This document shows positions 37,421-45,682 of a stretch of 64,000 bases of DNA, piece by piece. Positions within the stretch are counted from its first letter, which is position 1. The number at the start of each line of letters is the position of its first letter. The stretch comes from Flavobacteriales bacterium. GTDB taxonomy: Bacteria > Bacteroidota > Bacteroidia > Flavobacteriales_F > PHOS-HE28. The notes below the pieces were generated by a model. The model did not search any database. It saw only the letters and a list, made by a program, of their open reading frames with translations, and had not been told where the DNA came from. The stretch covers positions 3,081,497-3,145,496 of the forward strand of contig CP129489.1 in the NCBI GenBank assembly GCA_030584065.1, read 5' to 3'. A program made the position numbers and the translations under genes.

Positions 37421-37672
37421 TTAGAGCACCATGGCCAGCAGGCCCACCACGATGCCGAACATGGCGGCGCCTTCCACGAGGGCGGCGGCGAGGATCATGT
37501 TGGCGCGGATGTCGTTGGTGGCTTCGGGCTGGCGGGCGATGGCCTGCATGGCGTCACCACCGATGCGGCCGATGCCGATGCCGGCGGCCAGGGCGGCCAC
37601 GCCTGCGCCGATGGCGGCGAAACCGAAGTGACCATTCTCAGCGACGGCTTGCAGGAGGAACGAGAGGAACAT
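37421..37672 (-). CDS. atpE: ATP synthase F0 subunit c
   Basis: 83 aa hairpin of two glycine- and alanine-rich helices (about 15-40 and 57-82) joined by the polar loop RQPE. The ion-carrying carboxylate is Glu67 in AALVEGAAMF. The extra Gln and Ser/Thr ligands typical of sodium-binding rings are not seen, so proton use is likely. It lies 25 bp after atpB. Confidence 0.95.
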   Translation of the reverse strand: MFLSFLLQAVAENGHFGFAAIGAGVAALAAGIGIGRIGGDAMQAIARQPEATNDIRANMILAAALVEGAAMFGIVVGLLAMVL

Positions 37673-37697
37673 GACGTTGTTGGGTTTGCGGGTTGTT

Positions 37698-38852
37698 CTA
37701 GTGGTGATGGGGCTCTTCGATGGCGGCCCCGAAGTACATCGCGGAGAGGAAGGTGAACACGAAGGCCTGGATGAAGGCCACCAGGAGCTCCAGCATGCTC
37801 ATGAACACGGTGAAGAGCAGGCTGAAGATGCTCACGCCCCAGCCAAGCCCGGCGTTGATCTCACCGAAGATGAAGATGAGCGCGAAGAAGCTTAGCACGA
37901 TGATGTGGCCCGCCGTGATGTTCGCGAAGAGTCGGATCATCAGGATGGCCGGGCGCAGGAACACGCCCAGTATCTCCACCGGGGTGAGGATCAGCAGCAC
38001 GGGCTTCGGTACGCCCGGCATGGCCAGGATGTGGCCCCAGTAATGCCGGTTGCCGTTCAGCAGGGTGATGATGAAGGTGATGGCCGCCAGCGCGAAGGTG
38101 ACAGAGATGCTGCCGGTTACGTTGGCACCGAAGGGGAAGAGTGGGATAAGCCCCATCAGGTTGTTGATGAGGATGAAGAAGAACACCGTGAGCAGGTACG
38201 GCATGAAGCGCTCGTACTTGGGCCCGATGTTCGCTCTGGCCACGTCATCGCGCACGAAGAGGATGATGGGCTCGATGAGGTTCTGCAGGCCAGTGGGAGC
38301 CTGGCCGGGGCGGCGGGCGTAGGCCTTGGCCACGCTCAGGAAGATCAGCAGCATGAGCGCCGCGCTCACGAAGATGGCCAGCACATTCTTGGTGATGCTG
38401 AAGTCGATGGTGGCCTGCGTCAGCTCCTCGTTCACTGTTGCCGCATGCACCGGTGTGCCATCAGCCGCGTCGGTGGCCACGATCTTCTTGCCCTGCAGCA
38501 TGTACCCGCCATAAGCTTCCTCGCCGTGGTGGAACTTTCCGCTGCTGAAGATGCTCAGGCCGCGCTGGCTGTTGTACACGATAACCGGGAGCGGGAGCGA
38601 AGTGTGCCCCCACAGGTGCCAGCCGTGCTCGTCGGTCACGTGGCCCATGATCATCTCGCCCGGGTTGAACTTGGCATGGGCGGCCTCCTCATGGGAGCCG
38701 TGTTCGACGGCCGTCATCGCAACGGCGGCGGAATCCACCTGGCCATGGCTGTGCCCGTCGTGCTCATGACCTTCGTGCTGCGCGGCGACGGGGCCCAACG
38801 CAAGGGCTCCGAACATCAGGGAAATCAGGCGCAGCAAGGCTTTCAGCGGCAT
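37698..38852 (-). CDS. atpB: ATP synthase F0 subunit a with histidine-rich N-terminal extension
   Basis: 384 aa from the ATG at 38852 (MPLKALLRLISLMFGALAL). It begins with a signal-like helix and an extracytoplasmic region of roughly 140 residues that is rich in His (QHEGHEHDGHSHG, HGSHEEAAHAK). The membrane body (about 155-380) carries the essential arginine in MIRLFANITAGH and the PVEILGVFLRP motif. Long AtpB N-terminal extensions are known in Bacteroidota. The His cluster could bind metal, but no function is shown. It ends in PHHH. Confidence 0.93.
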   Translation of the reverse strand: MPLKALLRLISLMFGALALGPVAAQHEGHEHDGHSHGQVDSAAVAMTAVEHGSHEEAAHAKFNPGEMIMGHVTDEHGWHLWGHTSLPLPVIVYNSQRGLSIFSSGKFHHGEEAYGGYMLQGKKIVATDAADGTPVHAATVNEELTQATIDFSITKNVLAIFVSAALMLLIFLSVAKAYARRPGQAPTGLQNLIEPIILFVRDDVARANIGPKYERFMPYLLTVFFFILINNLMGLIPLFPFGANVTGSISVTFALAAITFIITLLNGNRHYWGHILAMPGVPKPVLLILTPVEILGVFLRPAILMIRLFANITAGHIIVLSFFALIFIFGEINAGLGWGVSIFSLLFTVFMSMLELLVAFIQAFVFTFLSAMYFGAAIEEPHHH

Positions 38853-38884
38853 CACGGACAAGGGGCACCCCTTCTTTGCGGCCG

Positions 38885-38892
38885 CGAAGGTA
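38885..38892 (-). promoter_or_regulatory. -7 promoter element upstream of atpB
   Basis: The minus strand reads TACCTTCG, close to TAnnTTTG, 32 nt before the atpB ATG in the 106-bp gap after atpZ. A TTG lies about 18 nt further upstream, which suits a -33 element. Confidence 0.5.
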
Positions 38893-38958
38893 GGGATCCG
38901 CGCGGAACAACAAGGAATCCGCGCAAAACGATCGGTGGCGCCCGAAGGGCCCAGGCCG

Positions 38959-39186
38959 TCAGCGGGGCCTGGTCTCTTTGAAGAGGTGCAGCATGGCGCC
39001 GGCGATGCCAATCAGGCTCAGCCCGAGCGTGAACACCGGGAAGCGCCAGGCCAGCTGCTTGTCCGCCCACATGCCCAGGAAGGTGAAGGCCAGCACGATG
39101 CCGATCATGGTGAGGCCGAGCCCCATGAAGCGCAGGTAGCCGCCATAGGCCTTGCGCGCCTTGCGCAGGTCGTCGGGCCCCTTCAT
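38959..39186 (-). CDS. atpZ: AtpZ-type ATP synthase accessory protein
   Basis: 75 aa with two transmembrane helices (about 18-40 and 48-69) and the family layout of a short basic N-terminus, YLRFMGLGLTMIGIVLAFTFLGMWADKQL, then a second helix. AtpZ/AtpI proteins help magnesium uptake or c-ring assembly in other bacteria. The ATG overlaps the stop of the upstream membrane protein gene as ATGA. The longer open reading upstream is rejected. Confidence 0.85.
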   Translation of the reverse strand: MKGPDDLRKARKAYGGYLRFMGLGLTMIGIVLAFTFLGMWADKQLAWRFPVFTLGLSLIGIAGAMLHLFKETRPR

Positions 39187-39575
39187 GTCCTCGGAAGCCG
39201 GCGCGACAGCCCGCTCAAACGAACCGTGCTGAACGCCAGGTAGGCGAGGTACAGCGCCGCGAACGTGATGCCCGCCGTGAGCACCGACTCCTTCGGTGAG
39301 CGCAGGAGCACCAGGACGAGCATGCCCAGGGAAAGGAGCATCTTGATGCCCAGTCCCGCCATGAAGCGCCTTGCGAAGCCCTTGGGATCCGCGGCCATCG
39401 CATGTTCCTGCCACAGGTGCAGCCCGATGGCGAGCAGGGTGAACCACGCCAACATGAGCCCATGCACGGGTTCGAACGGCAGGCGCAGGGCGAACAGCAC
39501 CAGCCATTGCAGCAAGCCCAAGGTGGCTGCGAAGAGCAGGATGGGAATGAGGAAGGACCAGCGGCGCGGTGCCAT
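39183..39575 (-). CDS. Small membrane protein in the AtpI position
   Basis: 130 aa with four predicted transmembrane helices (about 8-28, 36-55, 70-90, 98-118). It lies between bactofilin and atpZ with an ATGA overlap to atpZ, the position of AtpI-like proteins in Bacteroidota atp clusters. The sequence is too poor in motifs to name with certainty. It is probably an ATP synthase assembly factor. Confidence 0.7.
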   Translation of the reverse strand: MAPRRWSFLIPILLFAATLGLLQWLVLFALRLPFEPVHGLMLAWFTLLAIGLHLWQEHAMAADPKGFARRFMAGLGIKMLLSLGMLVLVLLRSPKESVLTAGITFAALYLAYLAFSTVRLSGLSRRLPRT

Positions 39576-39607
39576 CGGCTAAGCTCCGGCTGGGACGCCC
39601 GGCATCA

Positions 39608-40069
39608 TCAGCGCGATGCCTGAGCGGGTTGGGCGGCGCTTCCCGCGGCGTTCTCCGTGCGCAGGCGAACGGGGTCCATTTCCTTCACCACGCCGCCTGC
39701 CATGCTGCAGTTGCCGGTGAAGACGGCCCCCGGCTCGATGGCCAGCTTCTTGGTGTTGATGTCGCCCTGGAGCTTGGCGGTGGCTTTCAGGCTCAGCAGG
39801 TCCTGGCAATTGATGCGGCCCAGCACGGTGCCCTCGATATCACTGCTCTGGCAGACCACCTCGCCCTCGATCACGCCCGTTTGACCGACGATCACCCGTC
39901 CGCGGGCATGCACGGTGCCCTTCACCCGGCCATCGATACGGATGTTGCTGTCGCTCTGGATCTCGCCCACGATGGAGGTGCCCTCCATGATGCTGTTGAT
40001 CTTGCCGGGGCTAACGGGTTCGTTGGGCTTGCTCATGGTCGTTGGGGCGGGTTTATCGCTGCGGAACAT
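39608..40069 (-). CDS. Bactofilin (polymer-forming cytoskeletal protein)
   Basis: 153 aa from the ATG at 40069 (MFRSDKPAP); a start at 40036 is also possible. The central domain (about 30-130) is a regular right-handed beta-helix with short Gly/Val repeats: GTSIVGEIQSDSNIRIDGRVKGTV, ARGRVIVGQTGVIEGEVVCQS, DIEGTVLGRINCQDLLSLKATAKLQGDI. Flanking ends are proline- and alanine-rich and disordered. Bactofilins form filaments that place cell-wall enzymes. It lies between the SprE/PorW-like gene and the atp genes. Confidence 0.93.
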   Translation of the reverse strand: MFRSDKPAPTTMSKPNEPVSPGKINSIMEGTSIVGEIQSDSNIRIDGRVKGTVHARGRVIVGQTGVIEGEVVCQSSDIEGTVLGRINCQDLLSLKATAKLQGDINTKKLAIEPGAVFTGNCSMAGGVVKEMDPVRLRTENAAGSAAQPAQASR

Positions 40070-40105
40070 GGTCCCTTGGCTGGGTGTTAACGATGGCCTT
40101 CGCGG

Positions 40106-40113
40106 CAAAGATA
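40106..40113 (-). promoter_or_regulatory. -7 promoter element upstream of bactofilin
   Basis: The minus strand reads TATCTTTG, a full match to TAnnTTTG, 36 nt before the ATG at 40069, in the 63-bp gap after the SprE/PorW-like gene. Confidence 0.55.
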
Positions 40114-40132
40114 GCCGTGCCGGCCACTTATC

Positions 40133-42760
40133 CTACTGACGATCAAGGTAATTCTGCTGGAAGAAGGCCCGGTAGCCCGCCACATCCTTCGCCTTGTAGA
40201 AGAGGGTGTAATTCGCCTGGGTGATGGCAAAGGCCGGATAGCCTTGGTCGGAGAGACCCTGGAGCATGTCCTCGTTTCCCGTGAAGAGCGCATGGTACTC
40301 CATGGCCTTGGCCTTGTTGGGGAGCGGGCTGATGAGCACCAGTTGCTGGTCGCTGCCCAGGATACTGCTGGTCACCTGTAGCGGCGTATGGCCGAAATAA
40401 GCCCCATTGAAGTCCGAGACCGCTGCGCGGATGGTGCTCATGTCCGTGCCGGCGTTGGGTACCACCACCACATACGTGTGCGGGCCATCGTCCTTGGAGT
40501 AGGGCGTGGCTTCGGCCGCCCTGGGCTTGGGCGCACCGCCACCGCTCCCATCAAGGCCGGCAAGCAGTTCCTCGGCGCGCGAGGCCTCCTCCGTACCGGG
40601 GAACTGGGACTTCACGGCGAGGAGCGCGGTACGGTATTCAGGGATGTTGCGCGTGCCGCCGATGGCCATGGCGCGCAGGAAGTGGTATTTCGGGCGGTAG
40701 TGGTTGTTGGGCTCCTCCGCGATCACCCTGTCGCAGGCGGCGATCACAGGGTAATAGGAGTATTGGCGGAACAGGCGGTACACCTCCTTGTAAGCGGCTT
40801 CCTCCTCCTTCTTGCGGGCCTCGTCGGCCATGAGGATGTTGGGGTCGCGCACGAGCCGCGCGAACTCCGACTCGGGCCAGCGGTCGAGGATGATGTTGGC
40901 GTAGGTCTGGGAGCCGCTGCCGCCCATGAGGTCCACCCACCCGTTGGCTTCCTTCTCCAGGTAGATGCGGTAGAGCTGATAGTGGCTCTCAGGGGTGTAC
41001 CGGCATTCATCGAACCGGTTGTTGAGCACCTCGAAGCTCTCGATGGCATTGTCGATGTCGCGCAGCTGCTCCTTGTAGATCATGCCGCTGGCGTAGAGTG
41101 CACCGCAGATCCGCCCGTTCGAGGCCGCCAGCGCGGAGTCGCCGCGCGGGATGTCCCGGAGGTAGAAGGAGGGGTCCTTCCATTCCGCCTCGGCTTTATC
41201 GCCCGCACCATCATCGCCCCCTTCCTCCTCTTCCTCGTCATCGCCCATGGCCAGGGCGCTGCCGCTGCGGTCCTGCCGGCGCCAGTCGTCCTCCAGCTTG
41301 CGGCTGCCCCACTTCTTGCGAAAGCTGGCCATGCCCCGGCTGATCTGCTGCGGGTCGTAGAAGTACCAGTTCCCGCGGCTTCCCGGAGGGCCACCCGGCG
41401 GTTTGGCCGCCGGCGTCTCGGGCAGGGCGCGCGCCTCCGCCTCGCGCCGGGCGCGGTCTTCCTCGGCGTTCTCCCGCTCGCGGATGATTCCGCGGATCTT
41501 CTTCTCCAGCTCGGATTCATCCAGCCCCATCAGCCCTTGCAGGCTGTCCTCCCGAGCGATGATATCGAGCTGTTGCACCAGGTCGCCCAGTACCCTGGCG
41601 CGGGTCTCCACCTCTCCGTAGCGCACATGCGTTTCGGCCAGCAGCACCTTGGTGCTGTCGTAGTACTGCTGCGCGGGCACGTATCTGCGGTCCTCGAAGA
41701 ACAGGTCCGCGAGCCTCAGGAAGCTCTTGGCCTTCTGCTTGGTGTCCGTGGTGCTCGCCTGCACGCTCTGCTTCAGCCGGGCAATGGCCTCGTCGCGCTT
41801 CCGCTCCTTCAGGTCCAGGTCCGCCAGCGCGTAGTGGATCATGTCGAAGTGGTCGATGTGCTTGTCGTCGCGGAGCATGGCATTGAGCCGTTTGCGCAGC
41901 GTCTTGGTGTCGCCCTTGTTGAAGGAGAGCGCCTGGAAGATCTGCGCATGGAACGCCATCTCATAGGGCGGCGCCATCTTCACCACGGCCGCGAACTGGT
42001 CGATGGCCTTCTTCTCCTGGCCCTTGATGCCGTAGAGCTGCGCCAGTACGAAGGCCCACCGCACCTTCTCGCGCTTCCGCTTGGCGAGCGGGACGGCACG
42101 CTCCAGATGCATGATGGCATCATCCACCTTGCCGCGCTTGAGCTCCAGTTCAGCCTGCACGGCGGCCAGCTCGCCCTCGTCGAGATGCTTCGGGCGGTCC
42201 TTGGCGTTGGCTACATTATCCAACGCGCTCTGGGCCTTGGCGAACTGCTCGAGCTGGATTGCGGTGCGCGCCACCCAGACCAGCGCGTCGTGCTCGCGGT
42301 CGCTGCCCTTGTAGGCCCTGGTAATGTGCGTGAAGCCGCGCTCCGCCTCGGAGAAGTTGCGCTTGTAGAACTGGCTGCGCGCGATCACGAACCAGGCATC
42401 GTCCACCCAGGTGTTCTTCTCCTTGCCCTTGATCTCCATGCTGTGCCGCTCGATGACCAGCGAGCACTTGTCGATGCACTTCTCCAGGTCGGGCGTTGCG
42501 GATTTGGCCTGCTGCTCGCTGCCATAGACGAAGAGCGGCAGCACCTGGTCGAAGTCGTCCACGTGCGCGTCCTCGATGCCCATCACCACCTCCTTCAGCT
42601 TCTCGTTCGCGTTGAACCAGCCGTTGTCGCGTGCGGTGAGCCGGTGGTAGGTGCGATTGGCGAACGCGTCCTTTTCCGTGGAGCAGCCCCCATGCAGCAG
42701 GGCCAGCGCCCCCCCGAAAAGGAGGGCGTGCGGAAGCAGGGACGTGCGGGGAAGGGCCAC
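40133..42760 (-). CDS. sprE: SprE/PorW-type type IX secretion and gliding lipoprotein
   Basis: 875 aa from the GTG at 42760, the only start that opens into a lipoprotein signal (LPRTSLLPHALL and on, lipobox HGGC followed by STEKDAF). The mature start NRTYHRLTARDNGWFNANEKLKEV resembles SprE/PorW proteins, and the length is close to Flavobacterium SprE as I recall it. TPR-like helices fill about residues 90-420. A charged linker (about 430-530) and a further helical region lead to a C-terminal domain (about 780-875, VVVVPNAGTDMSTIRAAVSDFN). SprE/PorW is a T9SS component. The name rests on memory of the family. Confidence 0.8.
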   Translation of the reverse strand: MALPRTSLLPHALLFGGALALLHGGCSTEKDAFANRTYHRLTARDNGWFNANEKLKEVVMGIEDAHVDDFDQVLPLFVYGSEQQAKSATPDLEKCIDKCSLVIERHSMEIKGKEKNTWVDDAWFVIARSQFYKRNFSEAERGFTHITRAYKGSDREHDALVWVARTAIQLEQFAKAQSALDNVANAKDRPKHLDEGELAAVQAELELKRGKVDDAIMHLERAVPLAKRKREKVRWAFVLAQLYGIKGQEKKAIDQFAAVVKMAPPYEMAFHAQIFQALSFNKGDTKTLRKRLNAMLRDDKHIDHFDMIHYALADLDLKERKRDEAIARLKQSVQASTTDTKQKAKSFLRLADLFFEDRRYVPAQQYYDSTKVLLAETHVRYGEVETRARVLGDLVQQLDIIAREDSLQGLMGLDESELEKKIRGIIRERENAEEDRARREAEARALPETPAAKPPGGPPGSRGNWYFYDPQQISRGMASFRKKWGSRKLEDDWRRQDRSGSALAMGDDEEEEEGGDDGAGDKAEAEWKDPSFYLRDIPRGDSALAASNGRICGALYASGMIYKEQLRDIDNAIESFEVLNNRFDECRYTPESHYQLYRIYLEKEANGWVDLMGGSGSQTYANIILDRWPESEFARLVRDPNILMADEARKKEEEAAYKEVYRLFRQYSYYPVIAACDRVIAEEPNNHYRPKYHFLRAMAIGGTRNIPEYRTALLAVKSQFPGTEEASRAEELLAGLDGSGGGAPKPRAAEATPYSKDDGPHTYVVVVPNAGTDMSTIRAAVSDFNGAYFGHTPLQVTSSILGSDQQLVLISPLPNKAKAMEYHALFTGNEDMLQGLSDQGYPAFAITQANYTLFYKAKDVAGYRAFFQQNYLDRQ

Positions 42761-42784
42761 TCGGCGTGGATAACTGCGGGCGGC

Positions 42785-42792
42785 CGAAGTTA
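42785..42792 (-). promoter_or_regulatory. -7 promoter element of the SprE/PorW-like gene
   Basis: The minus strand reads TAACTTCG, 24 nt before the GTG at 42760, in the 72-bp divergent region shared with the M23 gene. Confidence 0.4.
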
Positions 42793-42819
42793 TTTCATGG
42801 CGCCCTAAGGCGCGCGCGC

Positions 42820-42827
42820 GAACTTTG
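42820..42827 (+). promoter_or_regulatory. -7 promoter element of the M23 peptidase gene
   Basis: GAACTTTG differs from TAnnTTTG at the first base only. It ends 5 nt before the ATG at 42833. Confidence 0.45.
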
Positions 42828-42832
42828 CGCCC

Positions 42833-43720
42833 ATGGCGGTGGATGCCGGAACCCGGAAGCGAACCCAACGGCGGAGCCTGTGGCAGCGGCTGCGCAGCCG
42901 CTACCGGCTGGTGCTCATCGACGAGCGGGATTTCCGGGAGCGCTTCTCCTTCAGGCTCAACCGACTGAGCTTCCTGGTGTTCACGGTCGTGGCCTTCGTG
43001 CTCTACGGCACCATGGTGGCAGCCGTGATCGTGCTCACGCCGCTCAAACGGTACATTCCCGGCTACTCCGACCAGGAGACGAAGCTCAACGCCTATCGGA
43101 GCACTATGCTGGCCGATTCGCTGGAAGCCGTGGCGGGTGCCCAGCGCGCCTACATCGAGAACCTGCGCGCGGTGCTTACCGGCGATGTGGCGGCCGACAG
43201 CGTGCAGCTGCGTCCCTCGCTGCTGAAGCCCGGTCCGCAGGACCTGAAGCCAGGCGCTGCGGATAGCGCCCTGCGCGCCAAGGTGGCGCAGGAGGAGCGG
43301 TACAGTCTGGTGGAGGGACGCGCTACCACCGAGCGGCGCGAGCTCGCCAGCGTGCTCTTCGTGCCGCCGGTGACCGGTGTCATCACCGCTGAATTCGACC
43401 GGGCGCTCGGCCACTATGGCATCGATGTGGTCACCACGGCCGATGCCGCGGTGAAGTCGTGCCTGGCCGGCACCGTTACCCTCGCCAGCTGGACCACCGA
43501 TGCCGGGTATGTGCTGCAGGTGCAGCACACCAACGGTGTGACCAGCCTCTACAAGCACAATCGCGTGCTGCTGAAGAAGGTGGGCGACCGCGTGAAGGCC
43601 GGGGAGGCGCTGGCCATTGTCGGCAACACCGGGGAGAACAGCACCGGCCCGCACCTGCACTTCGAGCTGTGGCACAATGGGGAGCCGGTGGATCCCCAGG
43701 CCTACATGGCGTTCAAATGA
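42833..43720 (+). CDS. M23 family metallopeptidase (membrane-anchored peptidoglycan hydrolase)
   Basis: 295 aa. A basic cytoplasmic N-terminus and one transmembrane helix (about 47-70) are followed by a helical linker (80-175) and a LytM/M23 domain (about 180-290). The zinc site looks complete: His194 and Asp198 in HYGIDVV, then His274 and His276 in PHLHFELW. So it is likely an active endopeptidase, unlike the EnvC-like protein at 3247-4485. It is divergent from the SprE/PorW-like gene, an arrangement I recall from Flavobacteriia. RRRSLWQRLR-type basic N-termini are common in this subgroup. Confidence 0.92.
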   Translation: MAVDAGTRKRTQRRSLWQRLRSRYRLVLIDERDFRERFSFRLNRLSFLVFTVVAFVLYGTMVAAVIVLTPLKRYIPGYSDQETKLNAYRSTMLADSLEAVAGAQRAYIENLRAVLTGDVAADSVQLRPSLLKPGPQDLKPGAADSALRAKVAQEERYSLVEGRATTERRELASVLFVPPVTGVITAEFDRALGHYGIDVVTTADAAVKSCLAGTVTLASWTTDAGYVLQVQHTNGVTSLYKHNRVLLKKVGDRVKAGEALAIVGNTGENSTGPHLHFELWHNGEPVDPQAYMAFK

Positions 43721-43765
43721 ACATACTCCCCGCCACCGCCGCCGGGCAGCGTCACTGACTGTGCC

Positions 43766-45241
43766 ATGTCACTGAAAGCAGCCATTGCAAGGCCCTATGC
43801 GCAATCGGTGACCGGTGCCGTGATGCGGCGGGCCTTGGACCCCCCCGCCACGCAGCTGGCCGTGCTGCGCGGCCTGGTGCGCTTCGGCGGCGACACGGCC
43901 TTCGGGCGCGAGCACCGCATCCACGATGTGCGCGACCACGCCGGGCTTGTGCAGGCTGTTCCCCTGCGCGACTACGAGGGCTTCAGGCCTTATGTGGACC
44001 GCATCCTCTTCGGGGAGGACGACGTGCTCTGGCCCGGCCGCCCGCTCTACTTCTGCAAAACAAGCGGCACTACCAGCGGGGCCAAGTACATCCCCATCAC
44101 GCGTGAGAGCCTGCCCAACCACATCGGCAGCGCCCGGCGCGCCCTGCTGGCCTACATCGCCCACAGTGGCCGGGCCGACTTCGTGGATGGCAAGATGATC
44201 TTCCTCCAGGGCAGCCCGGTGCTCGACCGATCGCGCCGCATCCCCATCGGGCGCCTCAGCGGCATCGTGGCCAACCACGTGCCCGCCTACCTGCTCAAGA
44301 ACCGCATGCCCAGTTTCGCCACTAACAGCATCCCCGACTGGGAGACGAAGGTGGAGGCCATCGTGGGCGAGACGATGACCGCGGACATGCGCCTTATCAG
44401 CGGCATCCCCGCCTGGGTGCAGATGTACTTCGAGCGGCTGCTGGCACGCACCGGCAAGGCCACCGTGAAGGAGGTGTTCCCGAGATTCTCCCTCTTCGTC
44501 TACGGCGGCGTCAACTACGCGCCCTATCGCTCGCGGATGGAGGCGCTCATCGGCGGCAGCGTGCCCAGCGTGGAGCTCTTTCCTGCGAGCGAGGGCTTCA
44601 TCGCTTATCAGGACAAGGACAACGACGACGGCCTGCTGCTGGTGCTGGACAACGGCATCTACTTCGGCTTCGTGCCCATGCAGGGCAACGACCGCCGCCC
44701 GCGATCCATCGCCGAGGTGGAACTGGACACGCAGTATGCGCTGGTGCTCTACACCAATGCCGGGCTTTGGGGCTACGAGATCGGCGATACGGTGAAGTTC
44801 ACCTCGCTCACCCCGCCACGGATCAAGGTCACCGGCCGCACCAAGCACTTCACCAGTGCCTTCGGTGAGCACGTGATCGCCGAGGAGGTGGAGGGCGCGC
44901 TGAAGGACGCCATCGCCGCCGTGCCCTGCGAGGTGGCCGAGTTCACCGTGGCCCCGCAGACCGATCCTGCCGAGGGCCTGCCCTACCACGAGTGGTTCAT
45001 CGAGTTCGCAGCGCTGCCGGCGGACATGGCCCGGTTCGCTGCAGCGATGGACGAGGCACTGCAGAAGCGCAACCCCTACTACAAGGACCTCATCACCGGC
45101 AAGGTACTGCGGCCGCTCGTGATCACGACCGTGGCGCGTGGCGGCTTCGCGGCGTGGATGAAGGCCCGTGGCATGAACGACGCCCAGAGCAAAGTGCCGC
45201 GGCTGGCCAACGATCGGCGGTACGTGGAGGGATTGGGGTGA
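43766..45241 (+). CDS. GH3 auxin-responsive promoter family protein (adenylate-forming acyl-amido synthetase-like)
   Basis: 491 aa, the normal length for bacterial GH3 proteins. The ATP-binding motif is KTSGTTSGAKYIPITRESL (about 97-115). Further family words are VYGGVNYAPYR, ELFPASEGFIAYQD, and the C-terminal RTKHFTSAFGEHVIAEEVEGAL. Plant GH3 enzymes join amino acids to plant hormones; the substrate of bacterial ones is unknown. It lies 45 bp after the M23 gene on the same strand. Its stop abuts the stop of the convergent Rieske gene with no gap. Confidence 0.9.
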   Translation: MSLKAAIARPYAQSVTGAVMRRALDPPATQLAVLRGLVRFGGDTAFGREHRIHDVRDHAGLVQAVPLRDYEGFRPYVDRILFGEDDVLWPGRPLYFCKTSGTTSGAKYIPITRESLPNHIGSARRALLAYIAHSGRADFVDGKMIFLQGSPVLDRSRRIPIGRLSGIVANHVPAYLLKNRMPSFATNSIPDWETKVEAIVGETMTADMRLISGIPAWVQMYFERLLARTGKATVKEVFPRFSLFVYGGVNYAPYRSRMEALIGGSVPSVELFPASEGFIAYQDKDNDDGLLLVLDNGIYFGFVPMQGNDRRPRSIAEVELDTQYALVLYTNAGLWGYEIGDTVKFTSLTPPRIKVTGRTKHFTSAFGEHVIAEEVEGALKDAIAAVPCEVAEFTVAPQTDPAEGLPYHEWFIEFAALPADMARFAAAMDEALQKRNPYYKDLITGKVLRPLVITTVARGGFAAWMKARGMNDAQSKVPRLANDRRYVEGLG

Positions 45242-45661
45242 TTACCCCACGGTTACCCGCAGCATGTCCCCTTCCACGGTGGCCGGAAAGCGCTTCAGGT
45301 CGTGCTTGCTGGGCCCCTTGGTCACCTTGCCGTCGCGGTCGAAGGTGCTGCCGTGCCACTCGCAGGTGAGCACGCCGCCCTTCTCCTTCACCGGGCCGTT
45401 CTTGTGCGGGCAGTTCAACAGGAGCGCGGCGTAGGAGCCATCGTCGCGTCGCACCACCATCAGCTTGGCGTCCAGTCCTTGTGCCCGCAGCACGGTAGTG
45501 CCGCTCTTTCCCAGGTCAGCCAGCGGAACGCTCAGGGTGCCATTGCTCACGGCGAGGCCTTTGGCGCCGGAACAGCTTTCCAGCGATGCAGCGGCGGGCA
45601 CCACCGCCAGCGCGGCGCAAGCCTGGCAGGCGGTACGGAGGAATCGTCGACGGTCCATCAT
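45242..45661 (-). CDS. Rieske [2Fe-2S] protein with Tat-type leader
   Basis: 139 aa. The leader MMDRRRFLRTACQACAAL has a twin-arginine-like motif. A following LESC (Cys30) could be a lipobox or a simple cleavage region. The small Rieske fold (about 42-138) has all four cluster ligands: Cys84 and His86 in CPH, Cys100 and His103 in CEWH. It is a free-standing periplasmic ferredoxin-type domain of the nitrite-reductase-small-subunit kind; its partner is unknown. It lies 21 bp after the glycosyltransferase gene and has its own TAAATTCA element. Confidence 0.9.
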   Translation of the reverse strand: MMDRRRFLRTACQACAALAVVPAAASLESCSGAKGLAVSNGTLSVPLADLGKSGTTVLRAQGLDAKLMVVRRDDGSYAALLLNCPHKNGPVKEKGGVLTCEWHGSTFDRDGKVTKGPSKHDLKRFPATVEGDMLRVTVG

Positions 45662-45665
45662 GCGG

Positions 45666-45673
45666 TGAATTTA
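45666..45673 (-). promoter_or_regulatory. -7-like element of the Rieske gene
   Basis: The minus strand reads TAAATTCA, a weaker match to TAnnTTTG, ending 4 nt before the ATG at 45661. Confidence 0.35.
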
Positions 45674-45682
45674 GCTGGCGGA

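Noticed and set aside
40388..42808. 806-codon plus-strand open frame opposite the SprE/PorW-like gene
   Set aside because: Composition is rich in Ala, Val, His and Gly as expected for an antisense frame. The minus-strand product has a signal peptide and TPRs.
42761..43675. 305-codon in-frame upstream extension of the SprE/PorW-like gene
   Set aside because: It runs antisense through the M23 gene. The GTG at 42760 opens directly into a lipoprotein signal peptide.
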